DNA of 64,000 nt from Tetrastigma voinierianum (Eukaryota > Streptophyta > Magnoliopsida > Vitales > Vitaceae): the NCBI GenBank assembly GCA_016808115.1, contig JAEQBH010002868.1, forward strand, positions 124,001-188,000. Direction: 5' to 3'. Shown here in pieces: positions 11,660-23,074 of this stretch. A program made the translations under genes and the position numbers. The notes beneath the pieces were generated by a model that was not told the origin of the DNA, searched no databases, and saw only the letters and a list, made by a program, of their open reading frames with translations. Numbering within the stretch: the stretch's first letter is position 1; every line of letters begins with the position of its first letter.

Positions 11660-13612
11660 ACCTCGAATGTGTACGGCACACTTTCCAACTCGAATGTACC
11701 GGCATTAGGGGTGTAATTCCAGAGCACCCCGCTCGCTCTTCCCACCACTCATTTTTGGTATTTTCGTCGTAATCGTCATTTTTATCCGCCGAAATGAGTG
11801 ATTCAAGTAGCCAATTAAAATAGACTTCAAGGAAAACCAAACCTAAAGAAATAGACATCGTCAAATTATGACTCTAAGTGGCCCAAAAATTCACTCAAAG
11901 TGGGGCTATGTGCAAGCCAATTCCTGCATCAGGTTGATCATAGAGTAGTACGAGTTGTTTCGGATGTATCTTGAGTTCCGGTGCTCCGAATTGAGTGATT
12001 CCAGTTGGAATAGAACCCTTAGAACCTTAACTTTAAAAGAGTACAAAGAGATAGTGTCAAATATTAAGTTTAGACCCCGGAAAAAATGAGTAATATAAAC
12101 TGTCCCTAGTGTAATCAGTAAATTGACGAGTTTGGCATGAAAATGCCATAACTTTAGTTCGATTTATCCGATCGATTAATTCCAATTCTAAGTAAATATA
12201 TTTATGAGGACTACAACATATGAATGAGGTGTGATTTCATGGGATATCATACTTACAAGTATATGAAGTGTCATATGTAATAGGCAAGAAACATGAATAG
12301 GATATGAATATAGGATTATATGATAGATATACTTAAATGAATAGATAGAAACATGCTAAGAACAAAATGATAGGAATAATGTGAAATGATATGAGTATAT
12401 GATAGACATTCATAAAGGAATAAGATGGAACGTGCTAGGAACACATGATAGGAAGACATAAATGATAATAACGATAGAGATAAGCAAAAGATGACAAAGC
12501 ATAGGAATGAGAACATTGGCATAAATGATAGGTACATATATGAAAATGTGAATGAGTAAAAGCCTACATGATAGGAATATAGAAAGTACAAGAATAGATA
12601 AATCATGATAGAAATGTAGAAATGATATAAAGAGATATGAATATAGAAAGCTATATATGAATATATGAATACAAGAGTGCATAGATGCATTCATGATATA
12701 TGATAGACAAAACTAAATAATAGAAAAAGATATGACTATATATAATATATAGATATATGAGAACCGGAATATGAAACTACAAATATGAGAACTAATATAG
12801 AGTAAAGTAATGATAGTATATATGCATAAGCAATTATGATAACAATAGTTATTCATGCTTATGAGATATGTACAGAAAATGTAATAAAGCTGATTGTCTG
12901 CTTAGAACCTGGTAGAGGGATAGATAGGCATGCCTATAGGGAAGATACAGTTGTTGCAGCAGATACATAGACAGATATCGAGGCCCCGTTTGGGTCGATG
13001 ACATAGATCCCGTTTGGATCAGGTGGCCCCGAAAGGGTCACCATAATAGACAGAAATCAACATCTCAGATAAAGATAGTACCTTCTAGCGCGATAGCATA
13101 TGACATAGGTCACCGCCTCGCATACGAAGGATACCTTCGGGTATTAACAGAGAGAGATCACTGTCTCGTATAGTGATAGTATCTACGGGTACACCCAGTT
13201 ATTTCCTGAATCCGCTTCTAAGGTATTTGCAGACATGAATATAAAAGAAAAAGTATAGAAAGTATACAAAAGCACAAAGTATATAATAGATAGAATAAGA
13301 ATGTACAAATGTATATGAAGTATATGAATAGTACAGGATAACAGGATATGAAAAGTACAAAATGAACGCATATAACAGGAAAGTATATGATAGTACAATT
13401 ATGAAAGTGAAGAATGCAATAAATCATAGAACAGAAAGATGAACGAGACTAGAGACATGATAAGTATAGGAATAGGTGAAGTACTCGAATTAGGAATACA
13501 GAAAAAGTATAAGTGAAGGATATGCCAAATACATAGAACATGTAATCTAGAAAAGTTTGATGTGCAATAGGAATATAAAATGATAAGGAATTTAAGTTAT
13601 AGAAATATGTTT

Positions 13613-13677
<65 letters not shown>

Positions 13678-14083
13678 GCATATGTATGCTTGTGATAATT
13701 TAATGGGTGGTTGTCCATGCTTATGTTCCCACTAAGCGTGAAAGCTTAGCACTGTTCAATCCGTAGTACGTGGAGAAGAGGAAAGCGTAGCACGAAATGA
13801 TCCACGTCATCGCCAAATCGAGGTCAACACATCAACAGTGTGGGTCCACTGAAGATTTTGGTATATCAGAGTAAGTCTTTGTTTCTTTTGAAAACAATGT
13901 AATGTTGAACACTATTAAATATGGAACTGTGATATGTATTTTGCATCCTTGTGACGTATCATAAAATAAGTTTAATAGTCACAAGCACGGTTATAGTTAA
14001 CTGATCACGAGCCCCACCTGGGCATCATTATCTATCACACCGGACCGGTTCGTACTTAACGGCCCGATCGTAGAAGGTGTGAC
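11660..14083 (+). repeat. 5' LTR of the gag-only family T element (5'-truncated)
   Basis: It is collinear with 16,140-18,490. Shared blocks include AGACTTCAAGGAAAACCAAA, AATTCACTCAAAGTGG, GCATGAAAATGCCATAACTT, long ATG/ATAG-rich tracts, and the stretch GAGGCCCCGTTTGGGTCGAT with its counterpart near 17,430. Homology to the 3' LTR begins only at about 11,660; the missing part was lost or replaced. It ends in GTGACG just before the primer site. Confidence 0.75.
13615..13675 (+). repeat. (TA)n microsatellite in the 5' LTR
   Basis: About 30 AT/TA units. The matching site in the 3' LTR (18,058-18,078) has only about 10, so the array changed length after the LTRs were made. Confidence 0.9.
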
Positions 14084-14088
14084 GCTTA

Positions 14089-14103
14089 TGGGTATCGTGA
14101 GCC
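14089..14103 (+). other. Primer binding site (initiator tRNA-Met type, degenerate)
   Basis: TGGGTATCGTGAGCC is TGGTATCAGAGCC with small changes, placed six bases after the LTR end GTGACG. The intact version occurs in the related element at 32,466-32,478. Confidence 0.65.
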
Positions 14104-14199
14104 ATGTTTAGCTCGTCCGAGTAGTTTGTGTTTAGCTATTCTAGGTAGAGTATAAGATACTAAACATAGATAGAGTCTAAGAAGCGAGTTTAGATAGAG

Positions 14200-15040
14200 T
14201 ATAAGATAGAAAAATAGAAATGCACACGTATAGAAAAGTGTTGACCTCTGATGTGGATATTCTTGTGTTTTGTATAGATGGAGCTTCCTCCGAACCAAAT
14301 GAAGAAGCTGGGATGAAAGCATTAAACTCAGGAACAAGGGGCTACCAGATTCCGATTCTTCTGACCGTCAAAAGTGAGAGTCGTACTTCAGTTAAGCCAA
14401 ATGGAAACCTTGCTGAAAATAATGCTAAGACATGGCCTTGACATTGGATGGATCGTGATGAGTCTATCAAGAAATATAGAACCTGTGGACCACTCTACAA
14501 CCGGCAGGATTCTTTGGTCAATTGGTACAAGATGCTGGTGAAAGTAGAAAAAGTCTCAAATAAGTAAAATCAAGAAGCGGTCTCAAAAGAAGAAGGGTAA
14601 AAGAGCCAGAGAGTCTCAAGCCGAGCCAGCTTATTGTTCAGCTAAAAGGGGTAGGAGACAAGGATCTAACATGGTACAAGGTTATGGTCGGGGCATCTCA
14701 ACCGGACAAGAGGAAAGACATGCATGCCCGCATTGCCATAGAAATCATTATGGTTTGTGCAGACTAGTAACAGGGGGTTGTTTCCGATGCGGGAGCACTG
14801 AGATATGATGATCAACTGTCCGCGAGGATTGGGAAGTAGTAGAGGAGGATCAAACGTACCTCCACAGACTCGGAATAGGGATAGAGGACGAAGTGGTTCA
14901 CAAGGAAGAGGTAGTGCCTTAGGGACAATGAATTGTCCGGCTACTACAACACCAGCATGAGCTTATGATATGCAGGCTCTGGAGGAGTAGGATGCTTCCG
15001 ATGTGATTGCTGGTATGCACCCGCTATTTAATAATTGAGA
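14200..15040 (+). pseudogene. gag relic with zinc knuckles, family T
   Basis: This is the capsid/nucleocapsid precursor of a Tekay-like chromovirus. The best part is 14,725-14,850, where one frame reads CPHCHRNHYGLC followed by GGCFRCGSTE and, after one stop, NCPRG. This is the double cysteine-histidine nucleocapsid signature (CxxCxxxHxGxC, then CFxCG....C). Basic, lysine-rich text precedes it (about 14,570-14,650), and an RGRSGSQGRGSA linker follows (about 14,885-14,920). The residues AYDMQALEE and DASDVIAGMHPLFNN (about 14,960-15,030) match the junction into protease, after which coding homology ends. Several stops and frameshifts break it. The transition from gag straight to 3' untranslated sequence suggests an internal deletion. 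Confidence 0.7.
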
Positions 15041-15201
15041 TGCATGTAGAGATGACAATGCAGTAGTGGAGACACGAAATATAGAATAGGAATGAAAAGA
15101 AAGTCTAAGAAGGGTCATATGTAAAAGATATGAAAATAAAAGACTTGACATAGAATAGATAAAGCGCATAGTATGAATTCCTCGAGGATTTAAATTCTTT
15201 T

Positions 15202-15216
15202 TTAAGGAGGGAGAAT
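15202..15216 (+). other. Polypurine tract of the family T element
   Basis: TTAAGGAGGGAGAAT directly precedes the 3' LTR start TGTATCGCTCG. The upstream GAATTCCTCGAGGATTTAAA corresponds to the GAATTTCGAGGACGAAATTC stretch at about 32,725, the usual end of Tekay-type elements. Confidence 0.75.
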
Positions 15217-18200
15217 TGTATCGCTCGAAATACAAATTCTAGCGCTTTCTGACTTGTTTAGGTATATTAGGCTAAATGGAAATTTCTAAATAAAATTACA
15301 TGCACTTAATTATTAATAAAGCCAAGGGTAAATATAATTTTTACCACTTGAGGACTTGGCGTCATAAGATTAAAAGATGGGATGCCAAATAGAAATTTAA
15401 TAAGTTATGGGATTAGCTGCAAAATATAGAAGATGGAATAGAAATAGAAGAGAAACGGGGACCAAGTGAGCAAAAAATGAGAAAAGGGTTTAAAAATACA
15501 ATGGCCAAACATGGCCTTAACAAAAATATGAGATAAGAGTGTTCTGGTCTCTCATTTTTGAGAGACCAAACCGTAGAGAGAGAGAGAGAAGAGGAAAAGA
15601 GAGAAGAAGAAGAAGAGGAAGAGGAAGAGAAGAAGAAGAGAAGGAGAGAAGTTCAAGCAAGCAAAAAGGTATGGAACTACATGGACTTTTAATGCTTTGA
15701 ATGGTTCTCCATGTTTGTATAGTCATTAGTTTATTCCCAAAAACCTAGTGTTTTGTTAAGATTTCTTCCTAACCCTAAAATTCTTAAAAATAAAGTTGGT
15801 AAAACCTTAAATAGTACAAGAAGCACATGAAATCCTCTCTTTAAGGATGGATTCATAGTTCAAAGGAAAGTAATTGAGTTAGGGTTTAGAATAAACCCTA
15901 ACTAATCTACATGTTAGGTTATGGCGGTTAAGATCCATAAGTAATAGTGGGAAGGAGAGTAATTCATGAGAAATTGTTGAAAGAAGATAAGTATTGAAAG
16001 AGGAATTGAGTAGAAAAGAGATTACAAGATGAATTTGAAATGGTCTTGAAGTGTAGATGAAGTATAGAGTTGAATTGGGTATCAAAGATATGGAAAAAAG
16101 GGAGAAAATATTAATATCTTGACATTTTTTCGGGTCATGTGTACCGGTACACTCGAATGTGTACCGGCACACCCTTCCGTAACTGAATGTGTACCTAAGA
16201 CATTAGGGGTGTAAATTCTAAGACACCTCAAGTGTGTCTTCCTAATTTAGACCGGCCAGATTCGGCCATAACTTGCTCATTTCTTATCCAAATTGAGTGA
16301 TCTGGGCGGCCTATTAAAATAGACTTCAAGGAAAACCAAACCTAAAGAAATAGACATCGTCAAATTATGAATCTATGGCCCAAAAATTCACTCAAAGTGG
16401 CCACAGTGCTTCACTCCTCGCATCAGTTGATCATAGAGTAGTTCGAGTTGTTCGACGTATTCGAGTCTGTTCGAATTGGGTGATTCCAGTTGGAATAGAA
16501 CCCTTAGCACCTTAATAGAACCCTTGGAAAAAATGAGTAATATAAACTGTCCCTAGTGTAATCAGTAAATTGACGAGTTTGGCATGAAAATGCCATAACT
16601 TTAGTTTGGATGATCCGATCGATTACCCAATTCCTAAGTAAATAGACGGTAGAGTGACCAAGAATATATGAATGAGTGTGTGATTTCAGGATATCATACT
16701 TACAGTATATGAAGTATCATATGTAATAGGCATGAAACATGAATATGATATGAATATAGGATTATATGATCGATATACTTAAATGAATAGATAGAACATG
16801 CTAAGAACAAATGATAGGAATACGTAAATGATATGAGTATATGATAGACATACCAAAAGGAATAAGATGGAACGTGCTAGGAACACATGATAGGAAGGCA
16901 TAAATGATAATAATTTATAGAGATAAGCAAAGATGACAAAGCATAGAATGAGAAACATTTGCATAAATGATAGGTACATATATGAAAATGTGAATGAGTA
17001 AAAGCCTACATGATAGGAATATAGAAAGTACAAGAATAGATAAATCATGATAGAAATGTAGAAATGATATAAAGAGATATGAATATAGAAAGCTATATAT
17101 GAATATATGAATACAAGAGTGCATAGATGTATCTTATGCAGGATATACAGATAGAGGAGAACTAAATAAATGAAAAAGATACGACTATGTATAATATATA
17201 GATATATGAGAACCGTAATATGAAACTACAGATATGAGAACTAATACACAGTAAAGTAATGATAGTATATATGCATAAGCAATTATGATACAATGGTTGC
17301 TCTATGCTTATGATATAAAAATACGTAAAATGTAATAAAGTTGATCATTCGCTTAGAACATGGTAAGAGGGATACAGGCATGTCTATGTGGAAGATACGC
17401 TTGCTGCAACAGATACATAGATTAGATATTGAGTTCCGTTGTCGACATGATATAGATCCCTGCTTTGATCTGTAGCTCTCAAGGGTCACCATTAATAGAT
17501 AGAAATCACTCGCCTCAGACAGTTGATAGTACTCGTACATATAGCATATGACATAACATTGTCTCATAAAGGATGATACCTTCCTATTATCAGAGATCAC
17601 TGCCTGCACAGTTGATAGTAATTCTAATGGTACACCTGGCTTATTTCCTCGAATCCGCTTCTCTAAGGTATTTGGTGACATGAATATAAAAGAAAAAGTA
17701 GAAAGTATACAAAAGCACAAAGTATATAATAGATAGAATAAGAATGTACAAATGTATATGAAGTATATGAATAGTACAGGATAACAGGATATGAAAAGTA
17801 CAAAATGAACGCATATAACAGGAAAGTATACGATTATACAATTATGAAAGTGAAGAATGCAATAAATCATAGAACAGAAAGATGAACTAGACTAGAGACA
17901 TGATAAGTATAGGAACAAAGGGAAGTAATTTAACTGGGAATACGTAAAAGCACAAGTAAAGGATATGCCAAATACATAGAACATGTAACGGGAAAAAGTT
18001 TGACGTACAATAGGAATATAAAATGATAAGGAATTTAAGTTATAGAAATATGTTTAGATATATATATATATATATATAATGCATATATATAAGCTTTGTG
18101 ATACGCTTAACAAAAAGGTCCATGCTTATGTCTCAATTGCTGCAAAGTTTAGCACGGGTGTTCAACTGCGGAGAGGTACAGAGAAGATGAAAGCAGAGTA

Positions 18201-18498
18201 CGAGTCGATCCACGTCATCAGAAGCTGAGGTCAACACATCAATAGGGTCCATTAAGATTTTTGGTATAATGTATAAGTCTTTTTGTTTCTTTTGCAAACA
18301 ATGTAAATGTTGAACATTATTAAATATGGAACTTGTATATGTATTGTGTATCCTTTGCATTTAATATAAAACAAGTTTAATAGTCACAAGTTAATGGTTA
18401 TAGTTAATCGATCACGTAGCCCCAATCAGCATCACAATTTAGTATCGCTACCGGACGAAGGTTCGGACTAAGAATCGGGTCAGCTGATTCGGCGTGGA
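15217..18498 (+). repeat. 3' LTR of the gag-only family T element
   Basis: It begins TGTATCGCTCG right after the polypurine tract and ends near GGCGTGG at about 18,497. It contains a purine-only tract (15,574-15,650) followed by AAGGTATGGAACTAC, the palindrome GTGTACCGGTACAC (16,139-16,152), a (TA)n run (18,058-18,078), and long ATG/ATAG-rich stretches shared with the 5' LTR. Confidence 0.75.
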
Positions 18499-18502
18499 TA
18501 AC

Positions 18503-19660
18503 TGTGTTAAGTTTATTTAAAATAAATTGAACTTGAAGTCGAAACCGAAAATAAATTATTTCGGGGTAGGAACGAATCCGAGCGAGGATCGCGTGACATG
18601 TGGCGTTTTAAGAGCCACTTATCCAACTTAAGCTAAGTTAGACAAAATGGGCAAAGGAGGGAGGAAATTGGATTTTTCCCTTCCAGCATCGCTTGAGAAG
18701 AGAGGGTGTAGAGAGAGAAGCTCCAACTTCTCTCTACGATCTACAGAGATTAGGTAGTCGTTTATGACGGGCTAAGGTTTAAAGTCGGAGTACTCGGTGA
18801 GGGCTACGAGTGGATACCATAAACTCCATGTTTCGCCAAGGTTTTGTCCAGAAGGTTCGGGAAGTCGAAAGATTTGGGTTCAGGAAGTGTTCGTGGAACT
18901 TCCTCGGGTCGTTGCTCACGCTTCAAGAGGTAAGGTTTTCTACTACTCTAGTTATTTCATGCTTAAGGGCCATTCAATGGCCATTAGGTTTAGCCCTAAC
19001 CAAAGGCCTGGTTCAAAGGCAATTTGGACTATGCTGTTGATAATCGAAAGACCGGTTTCTTAGTCTATTTTGGTTCCTAGGACTGCCATTTTTGGATTGG
19101 TTGGTGGGTCCAGTGTTTTCGAGGCTTTACAATTTTGAATATGGACTGTATGGTGGTTGGAACTGGGATTGGTTCAAAGCAGAATAGGGACGGAAAGGCA
19201 CCTTGCAAAAATTTGCAAGGTTATGAGATCCCAATTTCACAGACCCTGCAAAATTCAGGATGGTGTGAGTACCCTGCATGGGTTACAATTGGTCATGCGA
19301 ATCGCGGTGTTGAACTTCGGACGACCATAACTTTCTCGTCCGAACTCCAATTCACGCGTTCTTGGACTCTATGGAAAGCTCTTTGAATCTAGAATTTAAC
19401 CATAAGATAGTGAATGGAATTTGGTGCTCACAGCTCTGGTTTTTTTATGCTCTTTTGAAAGAGTTATGTTGGAAAGTCTCTTACTAATTTTATGGACTGT
19501 TTTGTGGCCAGTTCATGGCCTGTGTGTGTGGGTATCTATATTCCACAATTAGTATATGATTTCAGTATATCATTTCTTGAATTGAGTGATATACTTGGTT
19601 GAAATTGTGTGGAAGTCAAATTATGTGTTCTAATGGCTTACTTGTGATGTGTCTGCGGTA
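18503..19660 (+). repeat. Family R LTR fragment
   Basis: It resumes with AAGTTTATTTAAAATAAATT, also found at 24,965, then the AGAGAGAAGCT leader (about 18,712), CTTCAAGAGGTAAGG (18,921-18,935) and the TTCGGACGACCATAACTTTC block (about 19,317) that recurs inverted near 23,180. It stops where inverted R sequence begins. Confidence 0.6.
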
Positions 19661-20304
19661 TGAACAAAGTGACACACCCCCATCTCTACTAGCAAAGGAC
19701 GTGCCAAAGAACCCATAGAAACTCCAAGCCGATGCTTCCAAACGACTAGAGAACTTGGCGAAGTTGGCAAACCCCTATCCTGGATCCCATTGACAACCCA
19801 TCAACCTATCGCAAACCCGTGGATACTTCCAGCAATCCTATCATACCATTTGTCCCAATATATCGAGTATCTCATTCCTACATATTTAATCCACAAATAT
19901 ACAAAATATATGATAGACTATTTAATCAACAGCCCATTTACAGTCCTTTATGCCAACAAAAAGGTATACATGAACTATATCGGCTCTCATTCCATATGCG
20001 GGCAACCACCTACACGGACTCCGCACTCGAAGGTGGTCCCACGACAATGAAAGCAAAGCTCGTGAGGATAAATCTCTTATAAGGGTTACTCCTCACCTAA
20101 AATGCACATGCAATGGAAACCAAACAAACCAAAAAACATTCAAGTGAATCATGTATGTCCTTTACCGAATGTCTACATGCCATGGATGAGAATGTGACTC
20201 ACCCTATTCCATATTGAGTCCACACCGACACCACACATGCTATTTTCCAAGTGTGAACTACTGTCATTTTCCAATGACAACCATTTTCCAAACAAAGGTA
20301 TTTG

Positions 20305-20530
20305 TTTTATATTTTAAATCCTTTGGACATTCTCCGAAACCCTGGGACACACTCCAACCATGGGAATTCCTGCACCTGACATCCGACCTCGTGGACATTC
20401 TCTCGACATGCGGACATCCTCCGAATCACCTGACTCTCCCAGACCCCATGGCCATCCTCCCGAATCAGTGATGACCTCCTCGAATCATAGACATACTTCA
20501 AACCTTGGACAATGCCCAATGAAACTTTTA
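20305..20530 (-). repeat. Tandem array (about 20-27 bp units) in the inverted R LTR
   Basis: About nine degenerate units of GGACATTCTCCGAAT-type sequence, seen near 20,329, 20,392, 20,413, 20,450 and 20,509. It sits where other R copies carry unrelated arrays. Confidence 0.55.
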
Positions 20531-21483
20531 TTTTAACAGTGGACATTCTCCAATTACTTTAAAACTATGCGCTTAGTTTGGACGAAGTCTCATGCCACTA
20601 AGACCACCATCGACACCAACCACAAGGTCTATCTCACCATGTCCCCACGACAGTCTATCAAACGCCAAACACGATGTTGATTCAACCAAAAGTCGACACT
20701 AAACATAGGATCAACCCAAACCATGCACTCACACCCAATGTCATGCAATGTTCTTGTGCATAACAATGCATGATGCCAATGCATTTATTTTATGTCACAT
20801 GAATAATTACACCCACATGCAAATACAATCACAGCATACACTAACATGTTATTCTATATCAGATGTTATTCGGGATCAAGTAATAACACAATTACATGGC
20901 CCAAATCTCACCTATAAAATAAGCAAAAATTTTTATTTGTCCTTCACTCGCTCATCACCGAATTATTATGATACTAAAACACATCGGAAACCCGAAGACA
21001 TTAGTCTCGGGATCAAAATCAAACCTCAACATAGTCCGGGACTGCCTGAAAACAATTCCGAAAATCTTGTCAGGACTGTTCAAAAACAATCCAGAAAATT
21101 CAACCCGAATCGTCTGTGAATAGTTTCAATTAAGTTTGATCGTCCAAAACAAATTCTAAAAATTCACACTTAAATTAAAAAATTTGGAACTGAAATTTAT
21201 AGCTCATGGAAGCTTCTAAAAATCTCAAGCCATTAATGGCCTGTGATAGAAATAAGCCATGTAGGAAAATTTCACCTCGCTGGTTGACCAAACCCAAGAT
21301 TTTCGTACCCACGCCGTAGCCCTCGCCGCTGCGGATCAACTTTCCTTCAAATTTCGATTAAAACCTGGTAATGTCCAATTTTTTCGAGATCCGAAATGAA
21401 GAGAAGAAAAATAAAAATAAAATCCCTCCCACGCTCTTCTCACGCCTCCGTCCTTTTTGCCTTTCCTTTTGACTTATGCTTTT

Positions 21484-21545
21484 TGCTTTATTTTATTTTA
21501 TTATATTATTATTATTATTTTCTTTTCCTTTTTCTTAATTCCTTA
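21484..21545 (+). repeat. T/TTATT low-complexity tract
   Basis: TTTATTTTATT grades into (ATT)n and then pyrimidine-rich sequence. It is the inverted counterpart of the purine/AT tract near 23,745-23,845. Confidence 0.7.
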
Positions 21546-21800
21546 CTTCTTAATCAACATCAACATGTAAGAATTCAGAGCCAAAGACATTCAATGCACC
21601 ACATGATACTATGTGTCACCCCTATTAATTTGAAGCCTCAAAACATGAAATTCGACATCTCATAATCCGACGAAATTCGATGGGTCAACTAGATTTCGCG
21701 AGACGAATTCAAAGACGAAGTCTGTTTCGTCATCCGAAATCTAGAAATTTTCCTATTTTCAATCGAAATTACCGTTTTACCATTTTTTAGAAAAATTTAA

Positions 21801-22788
21801 TTTTTCTCCGGTTTTACAAGCTAAGTTGTGTTGCTTGCTGAAAATCGGTATAAAAATTTTTTTTTTCTAAACTTGTGATTTTATAAAATTTCGGCAGCAT
21901 AACAACTGCATATAGGACATGTCCCAAAACTTGTAAATACAATTTACACTTCTAAAATATGGCAACCAAAAAGATTCTTCATGAGCCAGTCAACAGATTT
22001 TCATAAACAAACTATGGTACATATATATGCACAACTATACAAGTTTAATTATTTTCAACAAAAGTTTAGCTACATTTTCTTTACAAATATATACACAGTG
22101 AGTAAATGATAAGATATAAACTATAAAAACTATAGTGACCTCGACATGTACTAGCCATCCGCGCACTGCACTCAGAAGATAATATTTGAAAATGTATACA
22201 ATGAGCTAAAATAGTTCCAGTGATGGAAGTTGTTAAAATGCCTTGCTTTTTCTAAAATGAACTCAAAACCAGAAAACTGATCTACAAAACACTTCAGAAA
22301 CCTTGCTTGTCGGTTATAAAAAGTTTCAAAACTTTTCAAAACGCTATTACTTAATGTTGGTCATTTGTCAGATAAATGATAAATATAATGATCAACCACT
22401 TGTATGCCTTTCGCTTGTTGTACCGTAGTAAACACTCGGAAACTCCGTGGTTCTCACCTTCTGACGGTGGAAGGACCACATGTCCACATCACCTATTCCG
22501 GTAAATATGGTAGAATGCTCCATCACCACATAATAAGCTAGCGCGCTAACCCTATATACTCCAGTACTTTCCATCATCCTCCTAATATGATAATGCTGAG
22601 CGTTTGCCAAACCAAGCAAAGATAAAATGAAAATGCACCATGTCTTAACTTCCCGTGCACGCATTTTAATACCTTTCGACATGTAACGCTTAAGTAAGAC
22701 TATGATTTCTTAAGGCCTAACTTATAAAATATAAGTTTTGCTTGTTGTTTACCGTTTGATTTAAGCTTAATAAAGACATATTGTTTGC
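21801..22788. other. Unassigned non-coding stretch
   Basis: I see no credible gene, RNA gene or terminal repeat. A minus-strand frame at 22,392-22,682 encodes 96 residues but shows no motif and reads like chance. The sequence may be an interior or 5' extension of the inverted R copies on either side. Confidence 0.4.
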
Positions 22789-22897
22789 TTTATAAAATAT
22801 GGTTTAACAAATCAAAACCATAAGCTTTAAAATATGGCTTAACAAATTAAAACCATAAGTTTTTAAAATATGGTTTAACAATTAAAACTATATACAA
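22789..22897 (+). repeat. Tandem repeat, about 36 bp x 3
   Basis: Three successive units carry AAAATATGG(T/C)TTAACAA followed by ATTAAAAC(C)ATA; a shorter relic may lie just upstream near 22,725. Confidence 0.7.
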
Positions 22898-23074
22898 ATC
22901 GTAAATCATTTATAAACAATACACTAGTATTGGAAAAAATAAAGCTTTAGAACACCTACTTCCATAATAATAACTGCACGACTTCACACCCTCCGCCTCC
23001 GCTTTTACCCTACACATTAGACCACACGTGTCATCACAACCAAGCAACTTTCACACTTGGTGCTACAATTAAAT

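Larger units (their letters stand above)
11660..18498 (+). mobile_element. Family T (Tekay/Del-like) element with gag but no pol
   Basis: Two long direct repeats (11,660-14,083 and 15,217-18,498) flank a 1.13-kb interior that begins with a degenerate initiator-tRNA-Met primer site and ends in a polypurine tract. The interior holds gag with zinc knuckles and only the first residues that normally lead into protease, then goes straight to the 3' untranslated stretch. Protease, RT, RNase H and integrase are absent. The 5' LTR lacks roughly its first 900 bases, so a target duplication cannot be checked. On the right it abuts family R sequence. Confidence 0.75.
19668..21800 (-). repeat. Family R LTR copy, inverted
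   Basis: Read on the minus strand it has the family 3' landmarks at 19,775-19,800 (GGGTTGATGGGTTGTCAATG), the GTGAGTCACATTCTCATCC block near 20,190, a tandem array at 20,305-20,530, and the GTTGAGGTTTGATTTTGATC segment near 21,010. The 5' portion carries TTCGTCGGATTATGAG and GACGAAACAGACTTCGTC near 21,665-21,740. The segment 19,668-19,775 starts GTGACACACCCCC and is not found in other copies. The 5' boundary is not defined. Confidence 0.55.

Noticed and set aside
12316..12694. Overlapping minus-strand open frames of 94-124 residues, very rich in Phe/Tyr/Ser/Ile
   Set aside because: They are complements of the ATG/ATAG-rich LTR block and recur at 16,779-17,124 in the sister LTR. Composition, not coding, explains them.
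17283..17870. 195-residue minus-strand open frame, the longest in the window
   Set aside because: It lies wholly within a family T 3' LTR. The matching 5' LTR segment (13,183-13,427) lacks an equivalent full-length frame, and no motif is present.
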